Positions 42,604-50,505 of a stretch of 64,000 nt of DNA are shown here, one piece after another; the first letter of the stretch is position 1; each line of letters opens with the position of its first letter. The stretch lies in contig JBFWZQ010000004.1 in assembly GCA_050185195.1 (NCBI GenBank), positions 1-64,000 on the forward strand. Reading direction: 5' to 3'. The notes under the pieces were generated by a model. The model saw only the letters and a list, made by a program, of their open reading frames with translations, was not told the DNA's origin and searched no databases. A program made the translations under genes and the position numbers. Source of the stretch: CADEFQ01 sp050185195. GTDB taxonomy: Bacteria > Pseudomonadota > Gammaproteobacteria > Steroidobacterales > Steroidobacteraceae.

Positions 42604-42966
42604 ATGGCACGAGTCAAGCGTGGCGTGACGGCCGGGCGCCGTCACAAGAAAGTTCTGGGCAAGGCGAAGGGTTATTACAACGCCCGCCGCAAGGTCTATC
42701 GCACCGCGAAACAGGCGGTCATCAAGGCAGGCCAGTACGCGTACCGCGACCGGCGCGCCAAGAAGCGCGAGTTCCGCGCGCTCTGGATCACGCGCATCAA
42801 CGCGGCGGCGCGCCTGTACGACATCTCGTACAGCCAGCTCGTGAACGGCCTGCGCAAGGCGGGCATCACGATCGACCGCAAGGTCCTTGCGGAGATCGCG
42901 GTGCACGACGCGCCGGCGTTCGAGGCGATCGCGAAGCAGGCAAAAGCAGCGCTCGTCGCGGCGTAA
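42604..42966 (+). CDS. rplT: 50S ribosomal protein L20
   Basis: 120 residues. MARVKRGVTAGRRHKKVLGKAKGYYNARRKVYRTAKQ is the L20 extended basic N-terminus (given in part), followed by the globular domain NAAARLYDISYSQLVNGLRKAG. It binds 23S rRNA early in assembly and is a known autogenous repressor of rpmI-rplT in proteobacteria. A GAGG site precedes the ATG. Confidence 0.97.
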   Translation: MARVKRGVTAGRRHKKVLGKAKGYYNARRKVYRTAKQAVIKAGQYAYRDRRAKKREFRALWITRINAAARLYDISYSQLVNGLRKAGITIDRKVLAEIAVHDAPAFEAIAKQAKAALVAA

Positions 42967-42972
42967 ATCGCC

Positions 42973-43995
42973 GTGACGGAGCTCGCGCGTCTCACCTCCG
43001 AGGCGCTCGCGGCGATCGGCGCGAGCGGCGATGCCACGTCGCTCGACGCTGCGCGCGTGCACTGGCTCGGCAAGAAGGGCGTGCTCACCGAGCAGCTGAA
43101 GGCGCTCGGTGCGCTGCCCGCTGCCGAGCGGCCCGCCGCGGGCCAGCGCATCAACGAGGCGAAGGCGCGCGTGCAGGCGGCCATCGAGGCGCGCAAGGCG
43201 GTGCTCGACCAGGCCGCGGTCGAGCAGGCGCTCGCCGCCGGTCGCATCGACGTCACGCTGCCGGGGCGCGGTGAAGCGCGCGGCACGCTGCACCCGGTCA
43301 CTCTCGCGCGGCTGCGCATCGAGACGCTCTTCAGGAACGCGGGGTTCACCGTCGAGGCGGGTCCCGAGATCGAAGACGATTTCCACAACTTCACGGCGCT
43401 CAACCTGCCGCCCGACCATCCGGCGCGGGCGATGCACGATACGTTCTATTTCCCGGACGGGCGGCTGCTGCGCACGCACACCTCCCCGGTCCAGGTACGC
43501 ACGATGCTCGAACGGGCGCCGCCGCTTGCCCTGATCGCACCGGGACGCGTGTACCGTTGCGACCACGACCTCACGCACTCGCCGATGTTCCACCAGGTCG
43601 AGGGGCTCGTGGTGGGCGAGGACGTGAGCTTCGCGAACATGAAGGCCGCGCTGCAGGACTTCATGCGGGGTTTCTTCGAGCGCGACCTCGCGCTGCGCCT
43701 ACGGCCCTCCTATTTCCCGTTCACCGAGCCGTCGGCGGAAGTGGACATCACCTGCGTGTTCTGCAACGGCGAGGGCTGCCGCGTGTGCAAGCACACGGGC
43801 TGGCTCGAGGTCGCCGGCTGCGGCATGGTGCATCCGAATGTCCTGCGCGAATGCCGCATCGACCCGGAGCGCTGGACCGGCTATGCCTTCGGCTTCGGCA
43901 TCGATCGCCTCGCGATGCTGCGCTACGGGGTCAACGACCTGCGGCTCTTTTTCGAGAACGACTTGCGCTTCCTGCGCCAGTTCGCGAGCGCCTAG
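42973..43995 (+). CDS. pheS: phenylalanyl-tRNA synthetase alpha subunit
   Basis: 340 residues. N-terminal coiled coil (about 1-85, including HWLGKKGVLTEQLKALGALP), then the class II catalytic core: FHNFTALNLPPDHPARAMHDTFYF, LLRTHTSPVQVRTM (motif 2 region), HQVEGLVV, RPSYFPFTEPSAEVDI and GFGIDRLAMLRYGVNDLR (motif 3). The start is a GTG six bases after rplT. The stop is directly followed by the pheT ATG. No phenylalanine-rich leader peptide is seen before it. Confidence 0.97.
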   Translation: MTELARLTSEALAAIGASGDATSLDAARVHWLGKKGVLTEQLKALGALPAAERPAAGQRINEAKARVQAAIEARKAVLDQAAVEQALAAGRIDVTLPGRGEARGTLHPVTLARLRIETLFRNAGFTVEAGPEIEDDFHNFTALNLPPDHPARAMHDTFYFPDGRLLRTHTSPVQVRTMLERAPPLALIAPGRVYRCDHDLTHSPMFHQVEGLVVGEDVSFANMKAALQDFMRGFFERDLALRLRPSYFPFTEPSAEVDITCVFCNGEGCRVCKHTGWLEVAGCGMVHPNVLRECRIDPERWTGYAFGFGIDRLAMLRYGVNDLRLFFENDLRFLRQFASA

Positions 43996-46377
43996 ATGAA
44001 GATTCCGCTGTCCTGGCTCGGCGAATGGGTGCGGGTGGGCGTCGATGCGCGCACGCTCGGATCGCGCCTGACGCTCGCGGGCTTCGAACTCGAGGGGCTG
44101 GCGCTCGCGGCGCCGCCCTTCACGGGCGTCGTGGTCGCGGAAATCCTCGAAGCGGCGCCGCATCCGCAGGCGGAGAAGCTGCAGGTGTGTCGTGTTACGA
44201 CCGGGTCGGGTGATCCGTTGCAGATCGTGTGCGGCGCGCGCAATGCGCGCGCGGGGCTCCGATGCGCGCTCGCGGTGGTCGGTGCCGTGCTGCCGGGCGA
44301 ACTGAAGATCAAGGCCGCGAAGCTGCGCGGCATCGAGTCCTTCGGCATGTTGTGCTCGGCGAAGGAACTCGGACTCGCGGAAAGCTCGGAGGGCATCCTG
44401 GAGCTGCCCGCGGACGCGCCCGTCGGCCAGGATGTGCGCGCCTGGCTCGGGCTCGACGATGCGATCCTCGAGCTCAACGTGACCCCGAACCGCGGCGATG
44501 CGATGTCCGTACTCGGCGTGGCGCGCGAAGTCGCCGCCATCCTCGGCGAGGGGCGCGAGCTATCGGGCCCGTCCCTGGCCGCGGTGCGGGCGGCCATGGC
44601 CGAGACCCATCCGGTGCGGCTCGACTGGCCGGAATCGACGCCGCGTTTTGCCGGGCGGGTGATCCGCGGCGTCGACAATGCACGGCCGTCGCCGTTCTGG
44701 TTGCGCGAACGCCTGCGGCGGGCGGGCCAGCGTTCAATCAGCCCCGTCGTCGATGTCACGAACCTCGTGCTGCTCGAACTCGGCCAGCCCATGCACGCCT
44801 ATGACCGGGCGAAGCTGCGCGGCACCGTGCACACACGCGCGGCTCACAAGGACGAGCCGCTGGTGCTGCTCGACGGCAGCACCGTGACGCTTGCGGGGGA
44901 TGAAGTGGTGATCGCCGACGATCTCGGTGCCGTCGGTCTCGGCGGCATCATGGGCGGCGAGCGCACGGCAGTGAGCGCGGCCACCACGGAAGTGTTCTTC
45001 GAATGCGCGTGGTTCAGCCCCCAGGCGATCGCCGGGCGGGCGCGTCGCCACGGGCTGTTCACGGATGCGAGCCAGCGCTACGAGCGCGGCGTCGATCCGC
45101 AGGGCCAGGTGCGGGCCATCGAGCGCGCGACGTCGCTGCTCATCGGGATTGCTGGTGGAATAGCCGGGCCGACGGAAGTCGTCGAGCGCACCGAGTTCCT
45201 GCCGCAACGCACGCCCGTGCGACTGCGGCGCGCGCGGCTTGCACGCCTGCTTGGCATAGCACCCGAAGACGCAGCCGTGGAGGCACACCTGCGCGCCCTC
45301 GGCATGACGGTCGCCCGGACGGCTGACGGATGGGAGGCGACGCCCCCCGCCTTTCGTTTCGACATCGCAATCGAAGCCGATCTCATCGAGGAAATCGCGC
45401 GGCTCGTGGGCTTCGATGCCATCGCGCCACAACGGCTCGACGCGGCCCAGCGGATCGCCGCGTTGCCCACCGACGTGCCGGATGAAGCCCGCATCCTGGA
45501 ACTGCTCGCGGCGCGCGGCTATCACGAAGCCATCACATTCGCCTTTGTCGACCCGGCGCTGCAGGCGCAGCTCTTCCCGGGCGTGCAAGGCGCGATGCTC
45601 GCCAATCCGATAGCGAGCGATCTCGCCGTCATGCGCATTTCGCTCTGGCCCGGGTTGCTGCGCACCGTGCGCGAAAACCTGCGACGCCAGCAGGCGCGCG
45701 TGCGGCTGATCGAGCGCGGCAACGTGTTTCGCGTGGAGGGCACGGCCACGCACGAGACCGACATGCTGGCGGGCGTGGCTTGCGGCATGCGCCTGCCGGA
45801 GCAGTGGGGCAGCGCCACGGCGGTCGTCGATTTCCATGACCTCAAGGGCGACGTCGAAGCGTTGTTCGCGTCGGCCGGCGCCCTCGCGGAAGTGACCTTC
45901 GTGGCGGAATCGTTGCCCTGCCTGCACCCGGGGCGCGCGGCGCGCATCCGGCGCGGTGACCGCGCCGTGGGCTGGATCGGTGAATTGCATCCCGAGCTGG
46001 CACGTGCGCTCGATTTGACATATGCACCGGTGCTCTTCGAGGTGGAGTTTGCCGCCCTGGCAACCAGGCGACCCGCATACCGCGAAGTCTCCCGCTATCC
46101 GCAGGTGCGACGCGACCTCGCGATCGTCGTCGACGAAGCGACGCCTTTAAGCGTGATTCGCGAACGTGTAACCTTGGCGGGTTCAAGCCTGCTGCGCGAT
46201 GTTCTGGTCTTCGACGTATACCGGGGGGCCGGCATAGAATCCGGGCGAAAAAGCGTCGCTTTAGGCTTGATTTTTCAGGATAATTCTCGCACGCTGACGG
46301 ACCAGGATACGGACCGCGCCGTGGCGGCGATCGTCGCCGGCCTCGCGGGTACGTTGAACGCGAAAATAAGAGAGTAG
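43996..46377 (+). CDS. pheT: phenylalanyl-tRNA synthetase beta subunit
   Basis: 793 residues, full length. N-terminal MKIPLSWLGEWVRVG, a tRNA-binding OB domain (about 40-150, VVVAEILEAAPHPQAEKLQVCRV), B3/B4 editing domain (RSISPVVDVTNLVLLELGQPMHAYD), B5 domain, the catalytic-like core (DYxEVITF-type segment GYHEAITFAFVDP) and a C-terminal FDX-ACB anticodon-binding domain (YREVSRYPQVRRDLAIVVDE). No spacer from pheS, so translation is coupled. Confidence 0.98.
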   Translation: MKIPLSWLGEWVRVGVDARTLGSRLTLAGFELEGLALAAPPFTGVVVAEILEAAPHPQAEKLQVCRVTTGSGDPLQIVCGARNARAGLRCALAVVGAVLPGELKIKAAKLRGIESFGMLCSAKELGLAESSEGILELPADAPVGQDVRAWLGLDDAILELNVTPNRGDAMSVLGVAREVAAILGEGRELSGPSLAAVRAAMAETHPVRLDWPESTPRFAGRVIRGVDNARPSPFWLRERLRRAGQRSISPVVDVTNLVLLELGQPMHAYDRAKLRGTVHTRAAHKDEPLVLLDGSTVTLAGDEVVIADDLGAVGLGGIMGGERTAVSAATTEVFFECAWFSPQAIAGRARRHGLFTDASQRYERGVDPQGQVRAIERATSLLIGIAGGIAGPTEVVERTEFLPQRTPVRLRRARLARLLGIAPEDAAVEAHLRALGMTVARTADGWEATPPAFRFDIAIEADLIEEIARLVGFDAIAPQRLDAAQRIAALPTDVPDEARILELLAARGYHEAITFAFVDPALQAQLFPGVQGAMLANPIASDLAVMRISLWPGLLRTVRENLRRQQARVRLIERGNVFRVEGTATHETDMLAGVACGMRLPEQWGSATAVVDFHDLKGDVEALFASAGALAEVTFVAESLPCLHPGRAARIRRGDRAVGWIGELHPELARALDLTYAPVLFEVEFAALATRRPAYREVSRYPQVRRDLAIVVDEATPLSVIRERVTLAGSSLLRDVLVFDVYRGAGIESGRKSVALGLIFQDNSRTLTDQDTDRAVAAIVAGLAGTLNAKIRE

Positions 46378-46379
46378 GG

Positions 46380-46679
46380 ATGGCCCTGACCAAGGCGGAA
46401 ATGGCCGAGGCGCTCTTCAATCAGCTCGGATTGAACAAGCGCGAGGCGCGCGAGCTCGTCGACCTTTTCTTTGAGGAAGTGCGCGCGGCGCTGTCGAACG
46501 GCGAGCAGGTGAAGCTGTCCGGATTCGGCAATTTCGACCTGCGCGACAAGAACCAGCGGCCGGGTCGCAATCCCAAGACAGGTGAAGAGATTCCCATCAC
46601 GGCCCGTCGTGTGGTGACATTCCGTCCGGGGCAGAAGCTCAAGGCGCGGGTCGAGGCCTATGCTGGAACCAAAGAATAA
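46380..46679 (+). CDS. ihfA: integration host factor subunit alpha
   Basis: 99 residues. MALTKAEMAEALFNQLGLNKREARELV, VKLSGFGNFDLRDKNQRPGRNPKTGEEIPI (arm with Pro) and KLKARVEAY identify IhfA. The pheT-ihfA-merR-tRNA-Pro order is conserved in gammaproteobacteria. It is the partner of IhfB at 10316-10618. Confidence 0.97.
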   Translation: MALTKAEMAEALFNQLGLNKREARELVDLFFEEVRAALSNGEQVKLSGFGNFDLRDKNQRPGRNPKTGEEIPITARRVVTFRPGQKLKARVEAYAGTKE

Positions 46680-47016
46680 CGACCAACTGCCGGCGATTCC
46701 CGGCAAGCGTTATTTCACGATCGGCGAAGTGAGCGAGCTTTGCGGCGTGAAGCCGCACGTGCTGCGTTACTGGGAGCAGGAGTTCCCGCAGCTGAAGCCG
46801 GTGAAGCGCCGTGGCAACCGCCGCTACTACCAGCGCCAGGACGTCATCGTGATCCGCCAGATCCGGAGCCTGCTGTACGAACAGGGCTTCACGATCGGCG
46901 GCGCGCGCAACAAGTTGACCGGCGAAGAGGCGCGCACCGATACCTCGCAGAGCCAGCAGATCGTGCGGCAGGTGCGCCTCGAACTCGAGGACATGCTGAG
47001 GATCCTGCGCCGCTGA
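46660..47016 (+). CDS. MerR-family transcriptional regulator
   Basis: 118 residues. Winged helix-turn-helix YFTIGEVSELCGVKPHVLRYWEQEFPQLKPVKRRGNRRYYQRQDV (residues 18-62, given as family signature), then a short helical dimerisation part (QQIVRQVRLELEDMLRIL). No C-terminal metal-binding Cys cluster. It overlaps the ihfA 3' end by 20 bases. This regulator next to ihfA is conserved in gammaproteobacteria, but its targets are not known. Confidence 0.92.
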   Translation: MLEPKNNDQLPAIPGKRYFTIGEVSELCGVKPHVLRYWEQEFPQLKPVKRRGNRRYYQRQDVIVIRQIRSLLYEQGFTIGGARNKLTGEEARTDTSQSQQIVRQVRLELEDMLRILRR

Positions 47017-47047
47017 GTGGTATCATTCGCTCAAAGAAGAATCGTGT

Positions 47048-47124
47048 CGGAGCGTGGCGCAGCCTGGTAGCGCACTTGCATGGGGTGCAAGGGGTCCCGA
47101 GTTCAAATCTCGGCGCTCCGACCA
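47048..47124 (+). tRNA. tRNA-Pro(GGG)
   Basis: 77 bases with encoded CCA. Acceptor CGGAGCG/CGCTCCG, anticodon stem CTTGC/GCAAG with loop ATGGGGT and anticodon GGG, T arm CCGAG-TTCAAAT-CTCGG. A TATCAT (47021-47026) could be its -10. An IS remnant starts right behind the 3' end. Confidence 0.96.
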
Positions 47125-47129
47125 ATAAA

Positions 47130-47345
47130 ATCGGGTCCATTCCGGACATACGGGCGACGCGGTTGCACTGGTCGTCGAAGAAACCCTGGTCGTAGTGCAT
47201 GAAGCTGATCTGCGAGACTTGATCAGCTACCTTCCTGACCCCGACATCCTGTCTGGCAAACACGGCACTGGGATTGACCTTGTGCCGGCTGAAGCACAGC
47301 TGGCCGCAACGCCTGAGCGTGACGGTGCGATCGTGCAGCGGGTGC
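47130..47345 (-). pseudogene. C-terminal remnant of an IS481-type transposase
   Basis: The minus strand reads HPLHDRTVTLRRCGQLCFS, RHKVNPSAVFARQDVGVRKV and SFMHYDQGFFDDQCNRVARM, which matches the C-terminal part of IS481-like DDE transposases (HD-TVTV--CG-I, K-N-S-VFAGQ-VG, SFM-YDLGYFDDE). Catalytic domain and both insertion ends are missing, and the fragment runs up to the tRNA-Pro 3' end. Its upstream side meets a separate short start (MPFEPTIVLADIVEKDAYGE, minus strand, about 47370-47433) that looks like the N-terminus of another lost gene. The rest of the 338 bases between the tRNA and the next gene holds nothing else. Confidence 0.65.
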
Positions 47346-47462
47346 TGCGACGGTTGGGGCGACCGGCAGAGCGTTCGCCGTAGGCGTCCTTCTCGACGAT
47401 GTCGGCGAGTACGATAGTCGGCTCGAAGGGCATCGTTGTGTTCCTTTCTGCGGTGGACGCGG

Positions 47463-48155
47463 GTGTCACATATCGAACTGGAATCCGTAATTGAGTGCCC
47501 CCTCTGCGGGGCGACGCATCGCGAGACGATGCCCACGGATGCTTGCCAATGGTTCTATGAGTGCGGCGCCTGCCACGCCTTGCTCGAGCCGTTGCCCGGA
47601 GATTGTTGTGTGTATTGCTCGTATGGCACGGTCAAATGTCCCCCGGTCCAGCAAGGCAACTCCTGCTGCGGTGACGGCGGTGCTGGCAAGCAAATGATGA
47701 ACGAATCAAATGATCCGTTCGCTTTGAAGCGCTTTCTTGAAGCGCAGCGGGTGAGCTATCACTCCGCGCTGGCGGAGTTGCGGGCGGGCCGGAAGGAGAC
47801 TCACTGGAGCTGGTTCATTTTCCCGCAGGTGCTCGGGTTGGGTTCGAGCTCGATGTCTATCCGCTACGCGATCCGGTCGCTGGCGGAAGCGAGGGCGTTC
47901 CACGCGCATCCGGTTCTCTCGGCCCGGTTGCGGGAATGTATTGCTGCCCTGAATGCACGCACCTGCTCGGGTGCCGATGAGATTCTAGGCGAGGTCGACG
48001 CGCAGAAATTGCGGTCGTGCCTGACGCTCTTTGCGCAGGCCGATCCATCCGAGCCGCTGTTTGCAGATGGGATCGTGAAGTATTTCGCGGGCAGAGGTGA
48101 CGCGAAGACGCTTGCGATACTTTCCAGGCCAAGGAGAGAAGGGGTGGCAGGTTGA
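47463..48155 (+). CDS. GDCCVxC zinc-ribbon-like domain fused to DUF1810
   Basis: 230 residues from the GTG at 47463, where the first domain's family begins (SHIELESVIECPLCG). Residues 1-70 are a GDCCVxC metal-binding protein: CPLCG, METMPTDACQWFYECGACHALL-type core and PGDCCVYCSYGTVKCPP. Residues 79-230 are a whole DUF1810 protein (NDPFALKRFLEAQRVSYHSAL, WSWFIFPQVLGLGSSSMSIRYAI, LTLFAQADPSEPLF). The two are normally separate; GDCCVxC proteins travel with mercury and other metal-resistance genes. A second ATG at 47697 could allow DUF1810 to be made alone. Possibly a recent fusion across a deletion, since it lies beside an IS remnant. Confidence 0.82.
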   Translation: MSHIELESVIECPLCGATHRETMPTDACQWFYECGACHALLEPLPGDCCVYCSYGTVKCPPVQQGNSCCGDGGAGKQMMNESNDPFALKRFLEAQRVSYHSALAELRAGRKETHWSWFIFPQVLGLGSSSMSIRYAIRSLAEARAFHAHPVLSARLRECIAALNARTCSGADEILGEVDAQKLRSCLTLFAQADPSEPLFADGIVKYFAGRGDAKTLAILSRPRREGVAG

Positions 48156-48251
48156 TGACTTGCGGGAGGGCGAGTTCATGCGAACAAGATCCCCCCTGTC
48201 AGGGGATACAATGGGTCGCGCTCCTGAAACAGGAGTGATGGGTGACACACC

Positions 48252-48554
48252 TTGAGCCGCAAGCCCACGAAGTTCGCTGAAATCGACGCCGCCGCGGAAC
48301 GTGCGACGCTGCGCCGCGAGCGGATGCAACTGATCGACAGGCTCGGTCCCGCGGCGGGCCTGGTGTCGGCCGCGATCGCGTCCGGCGCCCGGGGCGACTG
48401 GGTCGATGCGCGCAGCCAACTGGAAAGGGTGGAGAAGATCCTGCAGGTCGTACTGGATGAAGCCGCCGATCGCGTGCTGGTCGACGACGCGAGCCAGGAA
48501 CGGGCCGAGTATTTCGCACGCAAGGAAGAAGCCGAAGAACGATTCGAAGACTGA
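48252..48554 (+). CDS. small acidic hypothetical protein
   Basis: 100 residues from a TTG start; no family recognised. Strongly helical and charged: a basic first third (SRKPTKFAEIDAAAERATLRRERMQLIDRLG), a middle with LVSAAIASGARGDWVDARSQLERVEKILQVVLDEAADRV, and a Glu-rich end ARKEEAEERFED. Likely cytoplasmic and coiled. It lies 14 bases before a membrane-protein gene and probably shares its transcript. Coding bias supports it as real. Confidence 0.55.
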   Translation: MSRKPTKFAEIDAAAERATLRRERMQLIDRLGPAAGLVSAAIASGARGDWVDARSQLERVEKILQVVLDEAADRVLVDDASQERAEYFARKEEAEERFED

Positions 48555-48568
48555 TCCAGGGAGGGCAC

Positions 48569-49018
48569 ATGGACAACAACGAAGCCTCGGCCGGGGCACG
48601 CACGCCCTGGCACCTGTGGGCCGTCGGTATCGTCGCGCTGTTGTGGATGGGTATGGGGGCGCTGGATTACGTCATGACCCAGACGCGCAACGCGTCCTAC
48701 CTGAGCGCCTTCACGCCCGCGCAACTCGACTACTTCTACGGCTTCCCGGCGTGGGTCGTCGCGGCCTGGGCGATCGGCGTCTGGGGCGGCGTGCTCGGCG
48801 CGATCCTGCTGCTGCTACGCAGGCGCCTGGCGCTGTGGGCGTTTGCCGCATCGCTCGCCGCAACCGTGCTCGCGACCTTCCACAACTATGTGCTGTCGAA
48901 CGGGCTCGAGGTGGTCGGCGACGCCGTCTCGCTGGTTTTCACCGCGGTGATCGTCGTGGTCGCGGTCGCGCTGGTCGTGTATGCACGCGCGTTGACGCGC
49001 CAGCGCCTGCTTCGCTGA
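48569..49018 (+). CDS. four-helix membrane protein
   Basis: 149 residues with four TM helices: HLWAVGIVALLWMGMGALDYV, WVVAAWAIGVWGGVLGAILLL, ALWAFAASLAATVLATF and VSLVFTAVIVVVAVALVVYA. A conserved-looking DYVMTQTRN-YLSAFTPAQLDYFYGFPAWV loop lies between helices 1 and 2. It resembles a widespread small membrane family often annotated as hypothetical or sugar-transporter-like; no function is assignable. AGGGAG ribosome site before the ATG. Confidence 0.78.
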   Translation: MDNNEASAGARTPWHLWAVGIVALLWMGMGALDYVMTQTRNASYLSAFTPAQLDYFYGFPAWVVAAWAIGVWGGVLGAILLLLRRRLALWAFAASLAATVLATFHNYVLSNGLEVVGDAVSLVFTAVIVVVAVALVVYARALTRQRLLR

Positions 49019-49025
49019 GGCACCG

Positions 49026-49700
49026 ATGTGCGGCCGCATGCGCCCGCGGATGTCCCCGGAGATCGCCGAAGCGCTGGGGCTGAAGATCGTCGAGTGGGAC
49101 TTCGCCGTCGCGCCGTTCGACGCGCGCCCGACCGACCTCTTTCCGGTGATCCGGGTGCGCAACGGCTTGCGCGAGGCCGTGCCGATGCGTTGGGGTCTCG
49201 TCCCGGGCTGGGCGAAGGGCGTGCCGCTCAAGGCGTCGACCTTCAATGCGACGATCGAGCGCATGGAAACGGCGCCGACCTACCGCACGGCCTGGCGCAA
49301 GGGCCAGCGTTGCATCGTCCCGGTGACGTGCTTTTTCGAGCCGCACATGACCGAGCGGCGCGCGAAGGTTACCTACCGCGTCTGGGTGCGTGGTCGTGAA
49401 TGGTTCGGGCTCGCGGGCCTCTGGGACGAGTCGATCGGTGCGCAGGGCGAGGTCGTCACGTCCTGCACGATCGTCACGCTGCCCGCGTCACCGCGGATGG
49501 CCGAGATCCACAACGAGAAGCAGCGCCAGCCAGCGATGTTGCGCGCCGAGGATCACGACGCGTGGCTCGAGGGCTCGCCCGAGGAGGCGAGGTCGGCCCT
49601 GCGCCACTATCCCGACGAACTCATCGAAGCCGAGCCGGTGATCGCGGGGCGATTCAGGGGCGTCGAGCAACCGCAGGACCTGTTCGGGCCGGGCGACTAG
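49026..49700 (+). CDS. SRAP-domain protein (HMCES/YedK family)
   Basis: 224 residues. SRAP proteins crosslink to abasic sites in single-stranded DNA through the N-terminal cysteine, Cys2 here (MCGRM). Other active-site elements are visible: the Asn of TFNATIERMETAPTYRTAWRKGQRCIVPVTCFFEPH with its catalytic Glu, and His in MAEIHNEKQRQPAML, where a shorter HDRMP is usual. WGLVPGWAKG is typical. It is expected to protect abasic sites at replication forks. The stop shares CTAG with a minus-strand small gene. Confidence 0.93.
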   Translation: MCGRMRPRMSPEIAEALGLKIVEWDFAVAPFDARPTDLFPVIRVRNGLREAVPMRWGLVPGWAKGVPLKASTFNATIERMETAPTYRTAWRKGQRCIVPVTCFFEPHMTERRAKVTYRVWVRGREWFGLAGLWDESIGAQGEVVTSCTIVTLPASPRMAEIHNEKQRQPAMLRAEDHDAWLEGSPEEARSALRHYPDELIEAEPVIAGRFRGVEQPQDLFGPGD

Positions 49701-49792
49701 AACTCGTCGTTGAGCTTTGCACCGATGACGGTAACGACCTGCGCGATGAGCAGGCCCAGGGTTGCGATGCAGAGAAACTCGACAAATTCCAC
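49697..49792 (-). CDS. 31-residue putative membrane microprotein
   Basis: GTG start with GGAG 7 bases upstream, encoding MEFVEFLCIATLGLLIAQVV then TVIGAKLNDEF. Nearly the whole chain is one hydrophobic helix with an acidic N-terminus and a charged C-terminus, a common shape for single-pass small membrane proteins. It lies convergent to the SRAP gene with shared stop bases, and 114 bases downstream of nothing coding on its own strand except DUF1203 reading toward it from 50401 (minus). Too short for homology; supported by ribosome site, composition and placement only. Confidence 0.42.
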   Translation of the reverse strand: MEFVEFLCIATLGLLIAQVVTVIGAKLNDEF

Positions 49793-49906
49793 GACAGGAC
49801 TCCGATGAAACACAAGCAATGCGAAGGGCGCGCATGGTAGTGATCGCGGCCGGCCGCGACAGGACGGAGCGCACGTTTTCCCCACTTCGCGCCCGGGCGG
49901 ACCCGA

Positions 49907-50401
49907 TTATGGTGAGTCGGGCCAGGCCTGATCGGCGGCGCGGGTGATCCGGCAGGCGTAGCAGCCGCGCCGGGCGTTGTGGGCGTGCAGGTAGGCGACT
50001 TTCGGGTCAGACAGGAAGCGGTCGATGAGGGGTTCGAGCGCCGTGCCCTCGACCACCTCGGCGTCGATCATCGAATGGCCGTCGTCGTAGGCGCGCACGG
50101 ACAGCAGGCGCCGGCGCTGCTGGTCGGGCACCTCGTTGATCGCGACCCGCGTGGCAGTAGGGCAGCGCCGGATGAAGATCGGTCCCGACGCTGCGTAGGG
50201 CGTCGCGGCCGCGAGGTGCGGGTAGGACAGCAGCAACAGCTCTTCGCCCGGCAAGGCGTCCTCGAGGGTGATCCGGCAGGGGAAGGCGTGCGGCGCGTCG
50301 GCCGTGCAGCGCGTGATGCCACGCGCCGCGAGGGCTTCGTCGTCGAGCGCAAGCAGCGGCGCGAAGGGCGCCAGGGGCAGGCCAGTGATCCGGTAGTCCA
50401 T
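49907..50401 (-). CDS. DUF1203 protein
   Basis: 164 residues. DUF1203 signature: YRITGLPLAPFAPLLALDDEALAARGI..R, FPCRITLEDALPGEELLLLSY, PYAASGPIFIRR and a Cys-containing end HNARRGCYACRIT. The biochemical role of the family is unknown. The ATG is well placed at the family start. Divergent from the 8-TM gene at 50506. Confidence 0.88.
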   Translation of the reverse strand: MDYRITGLPLAPFAPLLALDDEALAARGITRCTADAPHAFPCRITLEDALPGEELLLLSYPHLAAATPYAASGPIFIRRCPTATRVAINEVPDQQRRRLLSVRAYDDGHSMIDAEVVEGTALEPLIDRFLSDPKVAYLHAHNARRGCYACRITRAADQAWPDSP

Positions 50402-50505
50402 GGGGTGACTCTGGCCGATGTGCGGTGCGCGCGCGCTCCGGAACTTGCTGCGGTATCCGGCGGGCGGCTAGATTCGCCCATCTGTTAGACGGGGGATCTT
50501 GCGAA

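Noticed and set aside
47370..47433. A ClpP-like N-terminus on the minus strand
   Set aside because: About twenty residues resemble ClpP starts only loosely; too short to name as a gene, so it is mentioned but not annotated.
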